From Bedellia somnulentella (Eukaryota; Arthropoda; Insecta; Lepidoptera; Bedelliidae), in contig CAUYWD010000196.1 in the NCBI GenBank assembly GCA_963576735.1, positions 1 through 64,000 of the forward strand: a DNA stretch of 64,000 nt, in the 5' to 3' direction. How positions within the stretch are numbered: position 1 is the first letter of the stretch; each line of letters starts with the position of its first letter. Below the pieces are notes generated by a model. That model saw only the letters and a list, made by a program, of their open reading frames with translations. It made no database searches and had not been told where the DNA came from. Position numbers and translations under genes: made by a program. Below are positions 24,954 through 34,830 of this stretch, in pieces.

Positions 24954-27900
24954 CCTAACCTAACCTAACCTAACCTAACCTAACCTAACCTAACCTAACC
25001 TAACCTAACCTAACCTAACCTAACCTAACCTAACCTAACCTAACCTAACCTAACCTAACCTAACCTAACCTAACCTAACCTAACCTAACCTAACCTAACC
25101 TAACCTAACCTAACCTAACCTAACCTAACCTAACCTAACCTAACCTAACCTAACCTAACCTAACCTAACCTAACCTAACCTAACCTAACCTAACCTAACC
25201 TAACCTAACCTAACCTAACCTAACCTAACCTAACCTAACCTAACCTAACCTAACCTAACCTAACCTAACCTAACCTAACCTAACCTAACCTAACCTAACC
25301 TAACCTAACCTAACCTAACCTAACCTAACCTAACCTAACCTAACCTAACCTAACCTAACCTAACCTAACCTAACCTAACCTAACCTAACCTAACCTAACC
25401 TAACCTAACCTAACCTAACCTAACCTAACCTAACCTAACCTAACCTAACCTAACCTAACCTAACCTAACCTAACCTAACCTAACCTAACCTAACCTAACC
25501 TAACCTAACCTAACCTAACCTAACCTAACCTAACCTAACCTAACCTAACCTAACCTAACCTAACCTAACCTAACCTAACCTAACCTAACCTAACCTAACC
25601 TAACCTAACCTAACCTAACCTAACCTAACTCTAACCTAACCTAACCTAACCTAACCTAACCTAACCTAACCTAACCTAACCTAACCTAACCTAACCTAAC
25701 CTAACCTAACCTAACCTAACCTAACCTAACCTAACCTAACCTAACCTAACCTAACCTAACCTAACCTAACCTAACCTAACCTAACCTAACCTAACCTAAC
25801 CTAACCTAACCTAACCTAACCTAACCTAACCTAACCTAACCTAACCTAACCTAACCTAACCTAACCTAACCTAACCTAACCTAACCTAACCTAACCTAAC
25901 CTAACCTAACCTAACCTAACCTAACCTAACCTAACCTAACCTAACCTAACCTAACCTAACCTAACCTAACCTAACCTAACCTAACCTAACCTAACCTAAC
26001 CTAACCTAACCTAACCTAACCTAACCTAACCTAACCTAACCTAACCTAACCTAACCTAACCTAACCTAACCTAACCTAACCTAACCTAACCTAACCTAAC
26101 CTAACCTAACCTAACCTAACCTAACCTAACCTAACCTAACCTAACCTAACCTAACCTAACCTAACCTAACCTAACCTAACCTAACCTAACCTAACCTAAC
26201 CTAACCTAACCTAACCTAACCTAACCTAACCTAACCTAACCTAACCTAACCTAACCTAACCTAACCTAACCTAACCTAACCTAACCTAACCTAACCTAAC
26301 CTAACCTAACCTAACCTAACCTAACCTAACCTAACCTAACCTAACCTAACCTAACCTAACCTAACCTAACCTAACCTAACCTAACCTAACCTAACCTAAC
26401 CTAACCTAACCTAACCTAACCTAACCTAACCTAACCTAACCTAACCTAACCTAACCTAACCTAACCTAACCTAACCTAACCTAACCTAACCTAACCTAAC
26501 CTAACCTAACCTAACCTAACCTAACCTAACCTAACCTAACCTAACCTAACCTAACCTAACCTAACCTAACCTAACCTAACCTAACCTAACCTAACCTAAC
26601 CTAACCTAACCTAACCTAACCTAACCTAACCTAACCTAACCTAACCTAACCTAACCTAACCTAACCTAACCTAACCTAACCTAACCTAACCTAACCTAAC
26701 CTAACCTAACCTAACCTAACCTAACCTAACCTAACCTAACCTAACCTAACCTAACCTAACCTAACCTAACCTAACCTAACCTAACCTAACCTAACCTAAC
26801 CTAACCTAACCTAACCTAACCTAACCTAACCTAACCTAACCTAACCTAACCTAACCTAACCTAACCTAACCTAACCTAACCTAACCTAACCTAACCTAAC
26901 CTAACCTAACCTAACCTAACCTAACCTAACCTAACCTAACCTAACCTAACCTAACCTAACCTAACCTAACCTAACCTAACCTAACCTAACCTAACCTAAC
27001 CTAACCTAACCTAACCTAACCTAACCTAACCTAACCTAACCTAACCTAACCTAACCTAACCTAACCTAACCTAACCTAACCTAACCTAACCTAACCTAAC
27101 CTAACCTAACCTAACCTAACCTAACCTAACCTAACCTAACCTAACCTAACCTAACCTAACCTAACCTAACCTAACCTAACCTAACCTAACCTAACCTAAC
27201 CTAACCTAACCTAACCTAACCTAACCTAACCTAACCTAACCTAACCTAACCTAACCTAACCTAACCTAACCTAACCTAACCTAACCTAACCTAACCTAAC
27301 CTAACCTAACCTAACCTAACCTAACCTAACCTAACCTAACCTAACCTAACCTAACCTAACCTAACCTAACCTAACCTAACCTAACCTAACCTAACCTAAC
27401 CTAACCTAACCTAACCTAACCTAACCTAACCTAACCTAACCTAACCTAACCTAACCTAACCTAACCTAACCTAACCTAACCTAACCTAACCTAACCTAAC
27501 CTAACCTAACCTAACCTAACCTAACCTAACCTAACCTAACCTAACCTAACCTAACCTAACCTAACCTAACCTAACCTAACCTAACCTAACCTAACCTAAC
27601 CTAACCTAACCTAACCTAACCTAACCTAACCTAACCTAACCTAACCTAACCTAACCTAACCTAACCTAACCTAACCTAACCTAACCTAACCTAACCTAAC
27701 CTAACCTAACCTAACCTAACCTAACCTAACCTAACCTAACCTAACCTAACCTAACCTAACCTAACCTAACCTAACCTAACCTAACCTAACCTAACCTAAC
27801 CTAACCTAACCTAACCTAACCTAACCTAACCTAACCTAACCTAACCTAACCTAACCTAACCTAACCTAACCTAACCTAACCTAACCTAACCTAACCTAAC

Positions 27901-28519
27901 CTAACCTAACCTAACCTAACCTAACCTAACCTAACCTAACCTAACCTAACCTAACCTAACCTAACCTAACCTAACCTAACCTAACCTAACCTAACCTAAC
28001 CTAACCTAACCTAACCTAACCTAACCTAACCTAACCTAACCTAACCTAACCTAACCTAACCTAACCTAACCTAACCTAACCTAACCTAACCTAACCTAAC
28101 CTAACCTAACCTAACCTAACCTAACCTAACCTAACCTAACCTAACCTAACCTAACCTAACCTAACCTAACCTAACCTAACCTAACCTAACCTAACCTAAC
28201 CTAACCTAACCTAACCTAACCTAACCTAACCTAACCTAACCTAACCTAACCTAACCTAACCTAACCTAACCTAACCTAACCTAACCTAACCTAACCTAAC
28301 CTAACCTAACCTAACCTAACCTAACCTAACCTAACCTAACCTAACCTAACCTAACCTAACCTAACCTAACCTAACCTAACCTAACCTAACCTAACCTAAC
28401 CTAACCTAACCTAACCTAACCTAACCTAACCTAACCTAACCTAACCTAACCTAACCTAACCTAACCTAACCTAACCTAACCTAACCTAACCTAACCTAAC
28501 CTAACCTAACCTAACCTAA

Positions 28520-28521
<2 letters not shown>
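24954..28521 (-). repeat. Telomeric (TTAGG)n array, reading CCTAA on the plus strand
   Basis: The array is 3568 bases of CCTAA, about 713 pentamers. By eye it is uniform except for one 6-base unit, CTCTAA, at 25629-25634, which shifts the phase by one base. TTAGG is the standard insect telomere repeat made by telomerase. On the minus strand TTAGG runs towards lower coordinates, so the chromosome end would be expected to the left. The array is bounded on the left by a poly(A) of the plus-strand LINE and on the right by the poly(A) (seen as T) of minus-strand element A, so both borders are retrotransposon 3' ends. Confidence 0.98.
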
Positions 28522-28566
<45 letters not shown>

Positions 28567-28960
28567 CGTGGGGAAATCCTCATGGATCCGACGCCACCCG
28601 GTGGAGCGACGAAGGTATGTCGGACTCCTACCGACTAAAACCCCACGGTGACTCTTCACTGGTGCCTTATTTGTAGGGTCCGTGGGCTTTCTAGACCATT
28701 GGCAATACGTACCACGGACCCACCGCACCTAACGCCGCAAGGCATCACTTCTCAGGGGGACTTCTGTTAGCCCCCTTTTCTTCCTGTCTCTTTGCAGCAG
28801 ACGCTCAGAGTCACTTGAGCGCCTGCCCGTCACGGGCAGGTTGAGTCGGCACACAAAGCCACCGATTTGCGTGCCACCTGCCCTCGGAGCCCCGTCTTCG
28901 GCGGTGAACGCTCACGGGGCTCCTTGGTCTTGATGAAGACCATTCCATGCCGCGGGCATA
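28567..28960 (-). other. 3' UTR of copy A
   Basis: This untranslated region holds a stem-loop near the tail, GTCGG/CCGAC (28619-28635), and a long imperfect stem around 28797-28828 (GCAGACGCTCA with TGAGCGCCTGC, one mismatch). Both have counterparts in the other copies with paired changes, which argues for an RNA role such as RT recognition. The short ORFs crossing it are not conserved and are not annotated. Confidence 0.7.
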
Positions 28961-31900
28961 CTAGTATCTTGCACCGCGGCGGCGGGTCCCACGTCTTGCA
29001 GGATCCGCTATCTCCCGTTCCCTTTCGGCGGCCTCTTTCGCAAGCATTACATGTTCACAGAAAGAGGCCACCGCCGCCCACGCTTCGGGGCTTCCCACCA
29101 TGGCCGCAACTACGGCCGTCAGGGATAAATCCGGGCCAATGCTTGCCCGGAGTGCTGCCCTCTCCCCAGCCCAAGCTGGGCACTCTTCAAGAGTGTGATG
29201 CACCGTGTCTTCGGGGCAATTCAGACAGTGGTGGCAACGAGCAGCCTCCTCTTTGCCCAGCCGCCACAGGTACCTACCGAAGCAACCATGCCCGGAAAGG
29301 ACCTGTGTCAGCCGGAAGCTCAGAGATCCGTGCTCCCGCTGCAACCACTGCGTGAAGACGGGGAGAATGGCCTCCACCGTCTTGTGCCCCGCGCTCGGCT
29401 GTCCCAGCCTGAGCGCCCATGCCTCGAGGGCAGCAGCCTCGACCTCCTGCTTGTAGGCCGCAGTCTCCCGTTGCGTGGGCCAGTGGCCCTGCGTCCGCCG
29501 ATCTTCGCGCCAGTGGAAAGTGGACGCGAGGACTTTCGCGTCCAAATCCCATGGCATGGAACCCGCCAATAGACAGGCAGCCTCTCGGGATACCGTCCGG
29601 TATCCCCTTGACGCCCTGATGGACATAAGGCGCTGCGGCGCATGAAGAAGCGCCGCATTAGCCCCGTTCAGGGCGTCTGCCCAAACTGGGGAGCCGTACA
29701 TTGCCATCGATCGTACGACCCCCATATAGAGCTGCCTGCTTGCGTTCCTGGGGCCCCCAAGGTTCGGCATGAGCCTGCTAAGAGCAGCAGCCGCAACCAT
29801 TAGCCGGGGCCCCAAACGCTCGAAGTGAGCGCGGAACGTCCAACGGCCGTCGAGCACTAATCCCAGGTATTTCAATGTGGACTCGACGGCAATCCTCACG
29901 CCGCCCACGACGATGGCGGATTCCCCCACTGGCGGACGATTCCGAGGCCCATGAAACCACATGGCCTCGGACTTATTCAGGGCCACTTCAAGGCCCAGAA
30001 GCCTTATGCGGCGCACAACGTGCGCCACTCCCGCTGTTGCGCGGATGGCGGCCTCCCTGTATGTTTTCCCTCGAGCCGTCACTAGGGTGTCGTCTGCATA
30101 GCAGGTGAGTTGGACACCCCAGAGGTTGGCGCCGCGCAGGACCCAATCGTAGCCGATGTTCCACAGGAGCGGCCCTAAGACTGACCCCTGTGGCACACCG
30201 CATGACATAGCGCGGCTTTCCCACCCCTCCCGAACCGGGTAAGTGATAGAACGGTCCGAGAGGTACGACTCGAGGACCCTCAGTATATATGGAGGCACTA
30301 CGTGGTATTTGAGTGCCTCTTTGATACAGGGCCAGGGCATGGTATTAAAGGCGTTGGCGATGTCCAGTGACACCGCCAAAACCACCTCGCCCTGTGCGAC
30401 CGCCTCATCCGCTATCGCGCGAACGCGCAACACCGCGTGTACCGTTGAACGGCATCGGCGGAATCCAAACTGCTGGTCCGATATGTTTGGACCTACTTCA
30501 TCGAGGTGCTCGACGATTCGGGCAGATATCACCCTCTCAAAAAGTTTGCCCGCCTCGTCGAGCAGGACGATAGGCCGAAACGACGATGGTTCGACGGAGT
30601 CAGCGGGGCGCCCTTCCTTTCGTAGGAGGACGAGTTTGCCCACCTTCCAAGGCTCTGGGAATACCCCTTGTGACAGGCACATGGAAAGCAGGCCCCGGAA
30701 CCTCTCCTCCAGAAAGGGTTCCAACGCAATCACCCAGGCTCGCCCCGGGATACCATCCAGTCCCGGAGCCGTCTTCTTTGCTTTGAGCCGTTTGATCGCC
30801 ACCGCCAACTCCGGTTCAGTCACTTCAGGGACCAGCAGTTCTTCCTCCGCGGGCTGCCGCTCCGCAGCCATCACCGGGGGCATGTGTGCTGCTCTTGCCG
30901 GGAACAAGGCCGAGACCACATCTTCCACTACGTGGGGCTGGAGACTCGTCGTCAGAGGGGGCGCCCAAGGGCGAAGCTGTTGCCGCACCACTTTGTACGG
31001 CCTTCCCCATGGGTCGTTGTTCAGAGTCTCCAGCGATTCCACCTTGGAGGCGATTTTGGCCCTGAGAACTGCAATCTTCAGGGCTTTTTTCGCCTCACGG
31101 TACCTGTTTACTACATCTTGTTCCTCGGCCTCGATCCGGCGTCGCCTTCTTCTATATCTTTTACACCGGCGGCCCGCCTCCATACTAGCTCGTCGGAGTT
31201 GAGCTATTTCGGCGGACCACCAGTGTACTTGTTTCCTCGGAGCCATCGGTCCCGCCCGGGGCATGGACGCGTCGCAGATCTCTGTGAGGGCCCCACAAAA
31301 CCAGTCCACCTCGGCACTGATGTCGTTTGCCGTATCAGACGGCGCTGACCAGGACTGGACAATGGCTGCTTCAGCCATAAGTTCTTGGTCCAGCCTGCTG
31401 AGGGCCCATTTTGGTCCCCCATTCGCCGATAAGCCGCCTGATGAGGTGGCTGCACGTGACGCGGAGACCTCGAACCGGATATAGCGGTGATCCGAGTATG
31501 TCTCCACGTCAGTGATGACCCTCCAGCCCTTGATTAGGGCCCAGAGACCGGGAGTTGCGAAAGTCAGATCGACGATCGAACTCCCGTTATGCCGCACGCA
31601 TGTGGGTGTCGAACCTATATTGGCAACAGTTAGCCCGGCAGCTGTCGCCCACTCGACTACAGCCCCGCCGAAAAGTTCAGTAGCCGGAGACCCCCAAGCC
31701 ACAGATTTGGCGTTGAAATCCCCGGCCACTAGCACCTGGCGGGGGCGTCGTTGTAGGGCTGCTACTTCCAGCTCTTGCAAGAAGACCTCAAAATTCGCAA
31801 AGGAATCGTTGGGGGAGAAGTAAATTGAGATGACTACTATCTCCCCGATCCGCGCCGCAACGAAACCCCTGCCGCGAGACACTTCCTCCAGCAGCAGCCC

Positions 31901-32086
31901 TGACGACCGGCTCACGGTTATTGCCGCCACGCCATTCAGGTCCGACACCCAATTTACCCCAGTTGGGACAAAATATGGCTCCGAGACCACTCCAATGTTT
32001 ATTAACCACTCCGCCATGCTTTGAAAGAACAGGTCTTGAGCAGTGGCGCAGTGGTTAAGATTCGCCTGGAGGAACCGTAGGGCCAT
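28961..32086 (-). CDS. SART-like ORF2, copy A: AP endonuclease and reverse transcriptase, 1041 aa
   Basis: The protein nicks TTAGG repeats and copies the element RNA in place. The endonuclease spans about residues 1-220 (LQANLNHCATAQ start, SEPYF near 36, GDFNAKSVAWGS near 122, SDHRYIRF near 200). The RT runs from about 430 to 720 with KKTAPGLDGIPG, FRPIVLLDEAGK, LDIANAFNTMPW, PQGSVLGPLLWN and the catalytic YADD near 662. A C-terminal CCHC (CHHCLNCPEDTVHHTLEEC) lies at about 950-968. No RNase H is present, as usual for R1-clade elements. The start is the ATG of the TAATAATG stop-start site with ORF1. The frame is intact, so this copy could be active. Confidence 0.93.
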   Translation of the reverse strand: MALRFLQANLNHCATAQDLFFQSMAEWLINIGVVSEPYFVPTGVNWVSDLNGVAAITVSRSSGLLLEEVSRGRGFVAARIGEIVVISIYFSPNDSFANFEVFLQELEVAALQRRPRQVLVAGDFNAKSVAWGSPATELFGGAVVEWATAAGLTVANIGSTPTCVRHNGSSIVDLTFATPGLWALIKGWRVITDVETYSDHRYIRFEVSASRAATSSGGLSANGGPKWALSRLDQELMAEAAIVQSWSAPSDTANDISAEVDWFCGALTEICDASMPRAGPMAPRKQVHWWSAEIAQLRRASMEAGRRCKRYRRRRRRIEAEEQDVVNRYREAKKALKIAVLRAKIASKVESLETLNNDPWGRPYKVVRQQLRPWAPPLTTSLQPHVVEDVVSALFPARAAHMPPVMAAERQPAEEELLVPEVTEPELAVAIKRLKAKKTAPGLDGIPGRAWVIALEPFLEERFRGLLSMCLSQGVFPEPWKVGKLVLLRKEGRPADSVEPSSFRPIVLLDEAGKLFERVISARIVEHLDEVGPNISDQQFGFRRCRSTVHAVLRVRAIADEAVAQGEVVLAVSLDIANAFNTMPWPCIKEALKYHVVPPYILRVLESYLSDRSITYPVREGWESRAMSCGVPQGSVLGPLLWNIGYDWVLRGANLWGVQLTCYADDTLVTARGKTYREAAIRATAGVAHVVRRIRLLGLEVALNKSEAMWFHGPRNRPPVGESAIVVGGVRIAVESTLKYLGLVLDGRWTFRAHFERLGPRLMVAAAALSRLMPNLGGPRNASRQLYMGVVRSMAMYGSPVWADALNGANAALLHAPQRLMSIRASRGYRTVSREAACLLAGSMPWDLDAKVLASTFHWREDRRTQGHWPTQRETAAYKQEVEAAALEAWALRLGQPSAGHKTVEAILPVFTQWLQREHGSLSFRLTQVLSGHGCFGRYLWRLGKEEAARCHHCLNCPEDTVHHTLEECPAWAGERAALRASIGPDLSLTAVVAAMVGSPEAWAAVASFCEHVMLAKEAAEREREIADPARRGTRRRGARY

Positions 32087-32091
32087 TATTA
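32084..32091 (-). promoter_or_regulatory. ORF1/ORF2 stop-start site TAATAATG, copy A
   Basis: ORF1 ends at TAA (32091-32089). A second in-frame TAA overlaps the ORF2 ATG by one base, giving UAAUG. Translational coupling at UAAUG has been reported for Bombyx SART1, so ORF2 is probably translated by termination-reinitiation. Confidence 0.75.
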
Positions 32092-34245
32092 ATTAATTAC
32101 CATGGGTTCCTCCTCGGGCCTTGGGTTAACCATGCCCTTCAATCCGATTCCGGCCTTTCCAATTTTAGGCCGCTTCTTTTTGCTTGCAGAGCAAGACTTA
32201 GCCCCAACAACATGCTCTGCCGGTTTGTTAGCTATTTTGCAAACTGGGCAACTTGGCTTTGAACCGCATTCGCTCACTTTATGACCGGGCAAGCCACAGC
32301 GAAAGCAAAGATTGCTGCGATCAACGTCAGAAGTGCACTGGGCACGCACGTGGCCGGGCTCAAGGCATTTGTAGCAACGCATCTCCCTCTTTGGGAGATG
32401 TTGAACCCGGGCTTCACCCCAACCGACTTGAAATTTCTTCAGTTGCAGCAGCTTCTTTGCTATGACAAGGGCACACCTCACGTGCACAGAGCAATCACCT
32501 CTAAAGCCCTCATTAATTTGGCCCACTTTTATGTCATCTACAGTGCAGCCTCCAGCACTCGCAACCGCAGTAGCGACTTCCTCTTGCGACACTGAGTCAT
32601 CAAGACCTAAGAGGCGGATATCCTCCATTTTCGTAGGCCTGTAAACCTTGATAGCTTCGGACGCAAAACACTCTTTGAGTTTGGAAGCCAGAACATCCGC
32701 TTTTTCAGACGAACCTTCTCCGATCACCTCAAGTTTTTTGGCACCCGTGACTGCGGTTCTGATCCGCACGGGCCCGATTCCAAGTCCTGAAAGATTAAGC
32801 TTCTGTCTAGCTTCCGTCATCACCTTTTTATAGGTTGCACCATTCTCTGAGGCTGACTCATCAATCTGGATTATCACAGCGGCTGACCTAGGCACCCGCA
32901 GTTTTTTGGCCACTTTTGTCGCTTTACTCAATGCAGTCGCTTTCACAGTTGCATTGGTGTTTGGCGACTTCTTTTTTCCCCGGCGCACCACCGTTGCCCA
33001 TGAATTCTCTTCCGCGGGTTTGGAGGGTCCAGGGGTTGGCTGTGTCACTGGTAAAAGAGGCTCCGGGACACGAACAGCTGAGGTAACGCTAGCAGTATTG
33101 AGCGCTGCTGATTTAGATTTCTTCCCCCTGCCCTTACCCTTACTCTGGCTTACACGACTAGCATCTGCACCTTTTGCAGCGGCAGAAGTTTCCAGCTGCG
33201 GTTTGCTGACTGTGTTTGCTTTGTTTTGTAATCTGTCAGCAGCCAACGGAGGTCTTAGTCTTTTCTCCGGTAAGAGACGACCTTCTAACGCTTCTAGTCT
33301 GGCATTCAACATGGTCCCTACTTGGACCATGATAGACCGAGCCAGATCATCGGTTGTTGGTACAGCTGGGTTTGAATTGGACCGAGTCATGTTAAACTCA
33401 GCCCTCATCTCAGCCATTTCCCTCCTCATGATGTCTAACTGACCAGCTAGGTTTTCCCTGTCCGCTCTTATGCGTTGGTTCTCTTCTTGAAGCCTAGTGA
33501 GATCTTCTTGTAGCTTCTTCACTTCACCCGAAGAAGAACATTCTTTTAAGAGCTCTGAATTGGCTACAATATCCTCTGCCGCTTGTTTCAAATCCCTGAC
33601 ATAGGTACCTTTAAGGTTACCAGATTTCTTCGCAATTTTGAGTATGATTGCGGCCTTATCTTCAACAGTTTTAGCCAACTCAGCAGCAGATTTTTTCCCA
33701 ACAGGGATGACGGAAGGCTGGGATTTGGCTAATCGCGCGGCATATCGATCCACTCGCTGAGTGAGTTCTTCCTGCTCGGAGGTACTCTCCTCTTGCCGCA
33801 TGAATTTTCGGCGAGCTGCAGCAGCCTCGGCTCTCGCTTTCCCTACGCCAATATACTCACCAGTAGTTGGTGGCCTGCCTCGGCCCCTCTTTGCCGGAGC
33901 TTTCCTAGAAAGTTGGGAATTTTCCCTACTATTTCCCGCATTGATTACTACGTCTGAATCGGATGAAGCCGACCCAGACCCAGTAAAAGTCCTCTTCCGG
34001 TGAGAATCGGTAACCGAAATAGAACCGTCTCTGTCCACCGCAGAGTTAAATGAGCTATCGCTCATAAACTCCACGGCTGTATCGCTTAAATCCAAGTCAT
34101 GTATCAAATCGCTATGGTTGTCGGTGTGGCAGTTTTTGCCCCCCCCAGAATACGTGGGGGCGCCTTCCGCGGCCGCGGAAGGGTGGGATTCCCCCTTTCG
34201 GGGACCCACCTGGGTAATACTTTTCAAACTTGCCGTGTTTTCCAT
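32089..34245 (-). CDS. SART-like ORF1 (Gag), copy A, about 718 aa
   Basis: This is the RNA-packaging and probably telomere-targeting protein. The start at 34245 (MENTAS) is chosen by alignment with the ORF1 starts of B, C and D; the frame stays open upstream to an ATG at 34329, but that stretch is 5' UTR in the other copies. In order: the peptide coded by the structured RNA module (TQVGPRKGESHP), a Ser/Asp-rich acidic region, an AT-hook-like core KRGRGRPP near residue 121, a Lys/Ala-rich helical part, a coiled coil near 245-295, the VQVGTM motif, a basic Lys-rich linker, a folded region near 450-600 (AVIIQIDES onward) and three zinc knuckles near 620-680 (two CX2CX4HX4C, then CX2CX9HX4C). The frame is intact. 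Confidence 0.88.
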   Translation of the reverse strand: MENTASLKSITQVGPRKGESHPSAAAEGAPTYSGGGKNCHTDNHSDLIHDLDLSDTAVEFMSDSSFNSAVDRDGSISVTDSHRKRTFTGSGSASSDSDVVINAGNSRENSQLSRKAPAKRGRGRPPTTGEYIGVGKARAEAAAARRKFMRQEESTSEQEELTQRVDRYAARLAKSQPSVIPVGKKSAAELAKTVEDKAAIILKIAKKSGNLKGTYVRDLKQAAEDIVANSELLKECSSSGEVKKLQEDLTRLQEENQRIRADRENLAGQLDIMRREMAEMRAEFNMTRSNSNPAVPTTDDLARSIMVQVGTMLNARLEALEGRLLPEKRLRPPLAADRLQNKANTVSKPQLETSAAAKGADASRVSQSKGKGRGKKSKSAALNTASVTSAVRVPEPLLPVTQPTPGPSKPAEENSWATVVRRGKKKSPNTNATVKATALSKATKVAKKLRVPRSAAVIIQIDESASENGATYKKVMTEARQKLNLSGLGIGPVRIRTAVTGAKKLEVIGEGSSEKADVLASKLKECFASEAIKVYRPTKMEDIRLLGLDDSVSQEEVATAVASAGGCTVDDIKVGQINEGFRGDCSVHVRCALVIAKKLLQLKKFQVGWGEARVQHLPKREMRCYKCLEPGHVRAQCTSDVDRSNLCFRCGLPGHKVSECGSKPSCPVCKIANKPAEHVVGAKSCSASKKKRPKIGKAGIGLKGMVNPRPEEEPMVIN
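33310..33331 (-). other. 8-bp hairpin inside ORF1 (MVQVGTM codons), copy A
   Basis: CATGGTCC and GGACCATG are separated by 6 bases, a perfect 8-bp stem across the codons for MVQVGTM. The same place forms a perfect stem in B, C and E, and in B with different bases; D has one mismatch. Confidence 0.55.
34139..34215 (-). ncRNA. Structured RNA module in the start of ORF1, copy A
   Basis: In the RNA sense: an outer stem CCCAG/CUGGG; inside it a helix GGUGGG/CCCACC that encloses CCCC-GAAA-GGGG (a GNRA tetraloop); then a hairpin CCUUCCGC/GCGGAAGG; then GCCCCC and a G-run. It is kept in all five copies and overlaps coding sequence. I cannot match it to a named RNA family. Confidence 0.65.
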
Positions 34246-34728
34246 TATGGTGTTGGTAGGCTTTACCCTCGGCCTACCAGCGAGCAAAACCCCCCCCCCT
34301 GCGCTTGGCACTGGACTCCCTCCAGACATTCATCCCCTCGGCACGCTGACCTTGGGATTGGGGTAATTTTTATAGAGGTTTTCTTCCTCGCAGCCCAGAC
34401 CTCAGTGGCCTGAGCCCCCGTTCCCACCGAAGTAGACTTACGGTTTGGCCGGCAGTATCATGAAGACACTGCCGCCCCACAAAGACAGAACCTGGCCGAT
34501 CGGTGCGACACAGACGCCAGGTTCTAACACCCGCCCCAGCCGCCCAATGTGGGCAAACGCTGGGGCTAAGCCGTGCACATCAGAATGTGCCACGACTTCC
34601 CGTCCGCTTACTGCTCGCTCTGGAAGCAGAGGAGAGAAGCGGACTCTCGGTACATTAGCTTCACCCCGGACTGGATTGCCCGGGGCTACTGAGCCCCCAC
34701 GCCACGACAAGGCTGTACCGTGTGGGGG
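34246..34728 (-). other. 5' UTR of copy A
   Basis: This leader begins with the 81-nt ribozyme-like fold. It includes a conserved hairpin with GGCAGT/ACTGCC arms around ATCATGAAGAC and a conserved tract ending shortly before ORF1. It carries the longer variant of the middle segment, shared with B and D but missing in C and E. Short ORFs starting MSGGSPVPSAG run in different frames in different copies and are not considered coding. Confidence 0.65.
34648..34728 (-). ncRNA. HDV-like self-cleaving ribozyme fold, 5' end of copy A
   Basis: In the RNA sense, from the first base of the element: P1 CCCCCAC (34728-34722) with GUGGGGG (34700-34694); a 1-nt joint; P2 CGGUACA (34720-34714) with UGUACCG (34654-34648); P3 GCC/GGC directly stacked, with a 7-nt loop UUGUCGU; P4 CCCCGGGC/GUCCGGGG with loop AAUCCA; J4/2 ending in CUAA, where the C would be catalytic. 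The order P1-P2-P3-P1'-P4-P2' is the nested double pseudoknot of the HDV class. Doubts: the first base is C rather than the usual G, and P1.1 is not clear. Confidence 0.8.
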
Positions 34729-34812
34729 AACCTAACCTAACCTAACCTAACCTAACCTAACCTAACCTAACCTAACCTAACCTAACCTAACCTAACCTAA
34801 CCTAACCTAACC
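34729..34812 (-). repeat. Telomeric spacer between copies A and B
   Basis: About 16 uniform CCTAA units lie between the 5' end of A (on the left) and the poly(A) of B (on the right). Confidence 0.97.
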
Positions 34813-34830
34813 TTTTTTTTTTTTTTTTTT

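Larger units (their letters stand above)
28522..34728 (-). mobile_element. SART-like telomeric LINE, copy A (full length)
   Basis: Copy A reads right to left: ribozyme-like 5' end (34648-34728), 5' UTR, ORF1, ORF2, 3' UTR, and a poly(A) of 45 (T at 28522-28566). Both sides are TTAGG repeat. The 5' junction follows GGTT and the 3' junction is poly(A)-GGTTAGG, so insertion was between T and A of TTAGG, as I recall it reported for Bombyx SART1. Both ORFs are open. Its 3' UTR belongs to a different subtype from copies B to E and matches copy F. SART-like is assigned from architecture, target and orientation; R1 clade is the expected group. Confidence 0.9.

Noticed and set aside
30243..31202. Long open frames on the plus strand opposite SART-like ORF2 (up to 319 aa)
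   Set aside because: They are antisense shadows of a GC-rich coding region; they follow ORF2 conservation and show no domain of their own.
34139..34215. The ORF1 module as a second HDV-like or hammerhead ribozyme
   Set aside because: Its main helices are nested rather than in the HDV double-pseudoknot order, and the hammerhead core bases are missing; it is left unclassified.
34246..34329. Longer ORF1 start in copy A (MSGGSPVPSAG)
   Set aside because: The same 5' UTR sequence is in other frames in B and D, and the alignment of ORF1 proteins begins at the later Met.
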